From NCBI GenBank assembly GCA_051005135.1, contig JBPCJQ010000002.1, positions 1 through 17,745 on the forward strand: DNA of 17,745 nt, in the 5' to 3' direction. The notes beneath the pieces are model-generated. The model saw only the letters and a list, made by a program, of their open reading frames with translations. It was not told the DNA's origin and searched no databases. Positions 13,757-17,745 of the stretch are shown one piece after another. The number at the start of each line of letters is the position of its first letter. Within the stretch, counting starts at the first letter, position 1. The stretch comes from DATAQC01 sp051005135. Its GTDB lineage: Bacteria; Actinomycetota; Acidimicrobiia; Acidimicrobiales; AC-14. The translations under genes were made by a program, and so were the position numbers.

Positions 13757-15306
13757 GGGCCCAAGCGGGCGCGCAGGGCGGCGGTGACGGCCCGGCCGTC
13801 GGCCTTGCCGGTGGTGGCCGCCATCACCTCGCCCACGAAGAAGCCGGTGAGCTTGCTCTCGCCGGCGGCGTAGCGCTCCCACTCGGCGGGGTGGGCGGCG
13901 ACCGCGGCGGCGACCGCGGCGGCCAGCGAGTCTTCAGCGAGGGCCTCGAAGCCATGGTCGGCGGCGATGCGGGCCGGGTCACCCTTGCCGCCACCCGCCA
14001 AGAGGTCGGCCAGCACCACCTTGGCCTGCGTCGGTGTGAGACGCCGGTCGGCCTCCATCTCGACGACGGCGGTAAAGGCGGCGGGATCGAGGGCCCGCCC
14101 CGCGTCCAGGTCGGCGGCCACCTCGTTGGCGGCCCGGTTCAAGGCCAGCCGGGGATCGGCGCCGGCATCGACCGCCGCCTCCACCAGGCTATCGAGGCCC
14201 AGGTCGACCACCAGAGCGACGTCGGCAGAGGCTACGCCGCACTTGGCCGCCAGGCTGGCTCGCCGGGATGCAGGTAGGACCGCCAGGTCGGCCGCTACGG
14301 CCGTCACCCAGTGGTCATCGGGTTGGAGGGGCACCAGGTCGGGCTCGGGGAAGTAGCGGTAATCGAAAGCCTCCTCCTTGGAGCGCATGGAGGAGGTGCG
14401 GCCCTCGTCCTCGTTCCAGTGGCGCGTCTCCTGCACCACCCGCTCGCCGGCTTCGAGGAGGGAAGCCTGGCGGGCGGCCTCGAACTCCACCGCCCTCTTG
14501 AGCGAGCGTACCGAGTTGAGGTTCTTGATCTCGGCCCTGGTTCCGAAGGTGCCCACCCCCGCCGGCTGCGTGCCCGAACGCAATGGTCGGCGCAACGAGA
14601 TGTTGGCGTCGATGCGCAGCGAGCCCTCCTCCATGCGAGCGTCGGAGGCGCCGGTAGCGACCAGGATGGCCCGTAGCTCGTTGACGTAGGCCTGAGCCGC
14701 CTCGGCCGAGCGGATGTCGGGCTCGCTCACGATCTCCACCAGGGGGACGCCGGCCCGGTTGTAGTCGACCAGGGAGTGGTCGGCGCCGTGGATGCGGCCG
14801 CTGCTTCCGACCCTGCTGCGTGCGGAAACGCCGCTGCTGCGTGCGGAAACGCCGCTGCTGCGTGCGGAAACGCCGCTGCTGCGTGCGGAAACGCCGTGGA
14901 TATGGGTGGTCTTGCCGGTGTCCTCCTCCATGTGGGCGCGGGTGATGCCGATGCGGGTGCCGTCGGGCAGGTCGAGCCAGCCGCCCACGTTCAGAGGCTC
15001 GTCGTACTGGCTCACCTGGTAGTCCTTGGGCATGTCGGGGTAGAAGTAGTTCTTGCGGGCGAACGTCGACGGTCGCACCTCGCAGTGCAGGGCAGTGCCG
15101 ACCCGCATGGCCAGCTCCACCGCCTGGCGGCTGAGCACCGGCAGTGACCCCGGCAGGCCCAGGCACACCGGGCACACGTTGGTGTTGGGCTCGTCGCCGA
15201 AGGCGTTGGGGCACCCGCAGAACAGCTTCGTGACAGTGGCCAGCTCGCAATGGACCTCCAGGCCCACCACCGTCTCCCACCTCTCCACGGCGGGCACTCC
15301 CGCCAT
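13747..15306 (-). CDS. gatB: Asp-tRNA(Asn)/Glu-tRNA(Gln) amidotransferase subunit B
   Basis: GatB binds mischarged tRNA and phosphorylates its Asp or Glu side chain so ammonia from GatA can form the amide. The 519-residue protein has the zinc cysteines C30, C32, C45 and C48 in LFCGCPNAF and NVCPVCLGLPGSLP. The catalytic-domain blocks RKNYFYPDMPKDYQ, HMEEDTGK, GADHSLVDYNRAGVPLVEIVSEPD (in spaced parts) and YRYFPEPDL follow. The YqeY-like tail domain ends at about 519. A block of roughly 28 residues at 138-166, made of four VSARSSG-type heptads, interrupts the conserved run between HMEEDTGK and GRIHGADHS. It comes from a 21-bp repeat and makes the protein longer than usual. The ATG shares one base with the gatA stop. 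Confidence 0.95.
   Translation of the reverse strand: MAGVPAVERWETVVGLEVHCELATVTKLFCGCPNAFGDEPNTNVCPVCLGLPGSLPVLSRQAVELAMRVGTALHCEVRPSTFARKNYFYPDMPKDYQVSQYDEPLNVGGWLDLPDGTRIGITRAHMEEDTGKTTHIHGVSARSSGVSARSSGVSARSSGVSARSRVGSSGRIHGADHSLVDYNRAGVPLVEIVSEPDIRSAEAAQAYVNELRAILVATGASDARMEEGSLRIDANISLRRPLRSGTQPAGVGTFGTRAEIKNLNSVRSLKRAVEFEAARQASLLEAGERVVQETRHWNEDEGRTSSMRSKEEAFDYRYFPEPDLVPLQPDDHWVTAVAADLAVLPASRRASLAAKCGVASADVALVVDLGLDSLVEAAVDAGADPRLALNRAANEVAADLDAGRALDPAAFTAVVEMEADRRLTPTQAKVVLADLLAGGGKGDPARIAADHGFEALAEDSLAAAVAAAVAAHPAEWERYAAGESKLTGFFVGEVMAATTGKADGRAVTAALRARLGPQG
14813..14896. repeat. 21-bp tandem repeat, four exact copies, inside gatB
   Basis: Four identical 21-base units (14813, 14834, 14855, 14876) each read CTGCTGCGTGCGGAAA then CGCCG on the + strand. 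gatB reads them as repeated Val-Ser-Ala-Arg-Ser-Ser-Gly. The array keeps the frame. A 10-base direct repeat, CGCCGTGGAT, occurs at 14784-14793 and at 14892-14901, bracketing the array; five bases of the second copy belong to the last unit. Perfect identity between copies suggests recent expansion. Confidence 0.95.
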
Positions 15307-16721
15307 CAGGCGAGGCTCCGTTCCAGGGCGGCGGCGGCCCTGAACATGGTGGCCTCCCCCAGTGCAGGGGCCAGCACCTGCACCCCGACGGGCAGGCCAT
15401 CGTCACCGCTTCCATAGGGGACTGAGATCGCCGGGTGCCCGGCCAGGTTGGAGGGGATGGTGAACACGTCGGACAGGTACATGGTGAGTGGATCCGCGGT
15501 CTTGGCGCCGAGGGGGAATGCGGTGGTGGGCGCGGTGGGGGCGAGCAGCAGGTCATGCGTCGCGTAGGCCTCCTCGAAGCCGGCGATGATGAGGGTGCGC
15601 ACCCGCTGGGCCTGGCCGTAGTAAGCGTCGTAGTAGCCGGCCGACAGCGCATAGGTGCCCAGCATGATGCGCCGCTTCACCTCAGCGCCGAACCCCGCCG
15701 CCCGGGTGGCGGAGTACATGGCGCCCACGTCGGGGCCGTCCACGCGCAGTCCGTAGCGCACCCCGTCATAGCGGGCCAGGTTGGACGACGCCTCAGCCGG
15801 TGCGATCAGGTAGTAGGCCGACAGGCCGTAGGTGGCCGCGGGCACGCTGGCCTCGTCCACCTTGGCACCTTGGGCTTCCAGGGCGGCGGCAGCGGCCTCC
15901 AGGCGGCTCACCACGTCGGGGCTGGCACCCGTGGCCAGCTCGGAGAGCACGCCCACATGCAGGCCGTCGACCCCCTCTTCCAGAGCGCCCATCAAGTCGG
16001 GAGCAGCGCCGGGGATCGACGTGGAGTCGGCGGCATCATGGCCGGCGATCACCGACAGCAACAGGGCGGCGTCGGCCACGGTGGTGGCCAGGGGCCCGAC
16101 CTGGTCGAGCGACGAGGCAAAGGCCACCAGCCCATAGCGCGACACCAGGCCGTAGGTGGGCTTAACCCCTACCACCCCGCACAGCGCGGCGGGCTGGCGG
16201 ATGGAACCGCCGGTGTCGGAACCGAGTGCCAGAGGCGTCATGCCTGCGGCCACCGCAGCGGCGCTGCCCCCGCTGGAGCCGCCCGGGACGCGGGTGTGGT
16301 CGTGGGGGTTGAGGGTGGGCCCGAAGGCCGAGTTCTCGGTGGACGAGCCCATAGTGAACTCGTCGAGGTTGGTCTTTCCCACCACCACTGCACCGGCCGC
16401 GGCCAGGCGGGTCACCACGGTGGCGTCATAGGGCGGGCACCAGCCGTCGAGGATCCGCGACGAGCAGGTGGTGGGCACGCCGCGTGTGCAGAGGTTGTCC
16501 TTGAGGGCCACTGGAACGCCCGCCAGTGCACCGGGGTCGCGGCCTGCAGATACCGCCTCGTCGACGCGGGCCGCGGCCACCTGGGCCGCCTCGGCGGTCA
16601 CCAGGTTGAAGGCGTGGAGCGGTGGATCGAGCTCGGCGATGCGGGCCAGGTGCTCGTCGAGCACGTCTACGGCCGACCGCTCGCCCCCACGTACAGCGGC
16701 GGCGACGGCGGCGGCTGTCAC
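15306..16721 (-). CDS. gatA: Asp-tRNA(Asn)/Glu-tRNA(Gln) amidotransferase subunit A
   Basis: GatA is the amidase-signature subunit that hydrolyses glutamine and sends ammonia to GatB. The 471-residue protein has the full Ser-cisSer-Lys triad: K74 in VALKDN, S149 in PGGSSGGSAAA and S173 in GSDTGGSIRQPA. The motif GKTNLDEFTMGSSTENS at 115-131 is typical of GatA rather than other amidases. The C-terminal part includes GTYALSAGYYDAYY and DVFTIPSNLAGHPAISVP in the usual places. The GTG start at 16721 overlaps the gatC stop by four bases (GTGA), and the stop overlaps gatB by one base, so the three subunits are tightly coupled. Confidence 0.97.
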   Translation of the reverse strand: MTAAAVAAAVRGGERSAVDVLDEHLARIAELDPPLHAFNLVTAEAAQVAAARVDEAVSAGRDPGALAGVPVALKDNLCTRGVPTTCSSRILDGWCPPYDATVVTRLAAAGAVVVGKTNLDEFTMGSSTENSAFGPTLNPHDHTRVPGGSSGGSAAAVAAGMTPLALGSDTGGSIRQPAALCGVVGVKPTYGLVSRYGLVAFASSLDQVGPLATTVADAALLLSVIAGHDAADSTSIPGAAPDLMGALEEGVDGLHVGVLSELATGASPDVVSRLEAAAAALEAQGAKVDEASVPAATYGLSAYYLIAPAEASSNLARYDGVRYGLRVDGPDVGAMYSATRAAGFGAEVKRRIMLGTYALSAGYYDAYYGQAQRVRTLIIAGFEEAYATHDLLLAPTAPTTAFPLGAKTADPLTMYLSDVFTIPSNLAGHPAISVPYGSGDDGLPVGVQVLAPALGEATMFRAAAALERSLA

Positions 16722-17020
16722 GTCTCCTCACCCAGGATGCGAGGGACCCGGAAGCGGCCGTCTTCCACCGCCGGGGCCTGGGCAAGGACCTCGTCGCGCG
16801 CCAGGCCGGGAACGACGGTGTCGTCACGCAGCACGTTGACGAGCGGCAGAGGATGGGCAGTGGGTGCCACGCCCTCGGTGTCGACGGAGGCGACATCGGC
16901 GGCGTGCTCGAGCACGGCACCGAGCTGGTCGGTGAAGCGGTCGAGCTCCTCGTCGGTCAGTGCCAGCCTGGCCAGGCCGGCCACGTGCACGACATCCTCC
17001 CGGGAGATCGGTCGGGTCAC
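16718..17020 (-). CDS. gatC: Asp-tRNA(Asn)/Glu-tRNA(Gln) amidotransferase subunit C
   Basis: GatC is the small subunit that wraps around and stabilises GatA in the GatCAB complex. From the GTG at 17020 the product has 100 residues, the normal size. It begins with ISREDVVHVAGLARLALTDEE, the typical helix, and ends with RDDTVVPGLARDEVLAQAPAVEDGRFRVPRIL, the extended tail (in spaced blocks). The start was chosen because TACCAT, a good -10 element, ends exactly six bases upstream, giving a leaderless mRNA. An alternative ATG at 17104 would force translation through the hairpin at 17036-17094 and lacks family support. It is the first gene of gatC-gatA-gatB. Confidence 0.94.
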   Translation of the reverse strand: MTRPISREDVVHVAGLARLALTDEELDRFTDQLGAVLEHAADVASVDTEGVAPTAHPLPLVNVLRDDTVVPGLARDEVLAQAPAVEDGRFRVPRILGEET

Positions 17021-17026
17021 CCGATG

Positions 17027-17032
17027 ATGGTA
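17027..17032 (-). promoter_or_regulatory. Candidate -10 element of the gatCAB operon
   Basis: TACCAT on the - strand ends six bases before the GTG of gatC, placing transcription start at the start codon. The expected -35 region at about 17050-17055 falls inside the hairpin at 17036-17094 and shows no consensus. Confidence 0.5.
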
Positions 17033-17035
17033 GGC

Positions 17036-17094
17036 GTTCGGTTCCGCGTCGAGTTGACTACCTAGGAAGTAATGAGCTCGACGCGGAACAGAAC
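17036..17094. repeat. Long imperfect palindrome between the hydrolase gene and gatC
   Basis: Arms 17041-17053 (GTTCCGCGTCGAG) and 17077-17089 pair perfectly over 13 bases. After one mismatch, GTTC at 17036-17039 pairs with GAAC at 17091-17094. The 23-base centre has a weaker inner pairing (ACT/AGT). The sequence is unrelated to palindromes A and B. It contains the last codons and stop of the hydrolase gene and adjoins the gatC -10 element. Without a T-run it is not a standard terminator, though a stem-only terminator for the upstream gene is possible. Confidence 0.85.
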
Positions 17095-17745
17095 TCACGG
17101 GCAAGCTCGATGGTGCCGCGCTCGATCTCGAGGCGGTCGCGGTCGAGGGTGGCGTTGTGGAAGCTGTTCTCCAGCCACACCTGCTCCACCGGGCCCGACA
17201 CCGCCTGGGCCAGAACCTTACTCGACACCGGTGGCACCACGTGGTCGATACGGCTGGTGAAGATCAACACCGGGCAGGTGATCTCGCCCAGTCGGGGGGC
17301 CAACCGGTCGAGGGCGTGGCACAGCGACAGCAGCGGGGCGATCGGTGTCCCCGAGTAGCCCACTTCGCGCCCGTCGGGATCGGCGATGTCGCTGGTGACC
17401 GTTGACACCCAGGTCTCACCGGCATCGAGCAGGCCCCCTAGCAGTTCCCGGAACGATGGAGCGGGCGGGTCAATGTAGGGGTTGACGACCACCATGGCGG
17501 CGATCTCGGGGTGTTCGGCAGCGAGGGCGGCGGCCAGGGTGCCGCCCATGGACAGACCGAACAACATCAGCGAAGAGCAGCGACGAGCCAGCTCGGCGTA
17601 GGCCGAGGCCGCCGCGGCGTACCAGTCGTCCCAGCCGGTGGCCAGGATGTCGTCAGGGTCAGTGCCGTGGCCGGGTAGCAGGGGTGCCTCCACCGCCAGG
17701 CCGGGGGGGGGCAGCGCCCCGGACACGCCCCGCACCGAGCGGGGG
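17058..17745 (-). CDS. Alpha/beta hydrolase (carboxylesterase or monoacylglycerol lipase type), N-terminus cut by window edge
   Basis: The frame is open to the right edge, and the visible part lacks the first segment with the HGF(T/S)GSP oxyanion motif. The visible start, SVRGVSGALPPPGLAVEAPLLPGHGTD in spaced blocks, corresponds to the region just after that motif. The GTG at 17735 is therefore an internal Val and not the start. The nucleophile elbow is GLSMGG, the acid is Asp in TSRIDHVVPP, and the His is in ENSFHNATLD, in the order expected of Est30-like esterases and related lipases. The substrate is unknown. The gene is upstream of gatC on the same strand, and its last residues (CSASSSLLPR) are encoded by one arm and the centre of the hairpin at 17036-17094. 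A run of nine G at 17703-17711 is in frame with the expected protein. Confidence 0.85.
   Translation of the reverse strand, partial: PRSVRGVSGALPPPGLAVEAPLLPGHGTDPDDILATGWDDWYAAAASAYAELARRCSSLMLFGLSMGGTLAAALAAEHPEIAAMVVVNPYIDPPAPSFRELLGGLLDAGETWVSTVTSDIADPDGREVGYSGTPIAPLLSLCHALDRLAPRLGEITCPVLIFTSRIDHVVPPVSSKVLAQAVSGPVEQVWLENSFHNATLDRDRLEIERGTIELAREFCSASSSLLPR

Noticed and set aside
14813..14896. The regular 21-bp array as a CRISPR
   Set aside because: The copies abut with no spacers and are translated in frame within gatB.
15435..17027. A 530-codon open frame on the + strand over gatA and gatC
   Set aside because: Antisense shadow of gatA and gatC with no recognisable domain and strongly biased composition.
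17021..17104. N-terminal extension of gatC to an ATG at 17104
   Set aside because: It would translate the hairpin, exceed the normal GatC size and ignore the -10 element placed exactly before the GTG at 17020.
17703..17711. Run of nine G in the hydrolase gene as a frameshift
   Set aside because: The reading frame on both sides matches the expected family sequence, so no shift is needed.

Overview
The window is a stretch of very GC-rich chromosome with dense gene packing, GTG and TTG starts, and many likely leaderless starts. It carries an ergothioneine cluster, a MhuD-type heme-degrading protein, a GatCAB operon and an AbiEi/DUF559-type protein. Together these point to a high-GC actinobacterium, possibly Acidimicrobiia. 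That placement is an inference from gene content, not a measured result. No rRNA, tRNA, CRISPR array, IS element or prophage gene was recognised. Most of the window is conserved metabolism.

Layout. 1-1411 (-): an acyl-CoA ligase cut by the left edge, carrying two oppositely oriented arrays of a 30-bp repeat inside its reading frame. 1467-1880 (+): a small secreted four-cysteine protein. 1906-7053 (-): branched-chain amino acid synthesis in the order ilvD, then a promoter and attenuator with a leader peptide, then ilvB, ilvN and ilvC. 7166-8137 (+): an AbiEi/DUF559-type protein with a covarying palindrome at each end. 8179-12931 (+): a small upstream ORF, then egtA, egtB, egtD and an egtE-like gene, with no egtC. 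12928-13251 (-): a MhuD-like protein. 13328-13756 (+): an AraC-type sensor domain without its DNA-binding half. 13747-17020 (-): gatC, gatA and gatB, with a four-copy 21-bp repeat inside gatB. 17058-17745 (-): an alpha/beta hydrolase cut by the right edge, whose stop codon lies in a long hairpin next to the gatC promoter.

How the genes work together. IlvB and IlvN form acetohydroxyacid synthase, and IlvC and IlvD carry out the next two steps toward valine, isoleucine and leucine. The leader peptide MSRPEILVVLA, the hairpin after it and a terminator with a T-run fit transcription attenuation controlled by supply of Ile, Leu and Val. EgtA, EgtB, EgtD and the EgtE-like enzyme cover all ergothioneine steps except removal of gamma-glutamate. 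GatCAB makes Gln-tRNA(Gln) and/or Asn-tRNA(Asn) by transamidation.

No wholly new multi-gene system is evident. The least ordinary signals are small elements: coding-compatible tandem repeats inside two conserved enzymes, two palindromes with compensating base changes around the AbiEi/DUF559 gene, a third unrelated hairpin at the gatC promoter, the ilv attenuator, and a well-initiated small ORF directly ahead of egtA.
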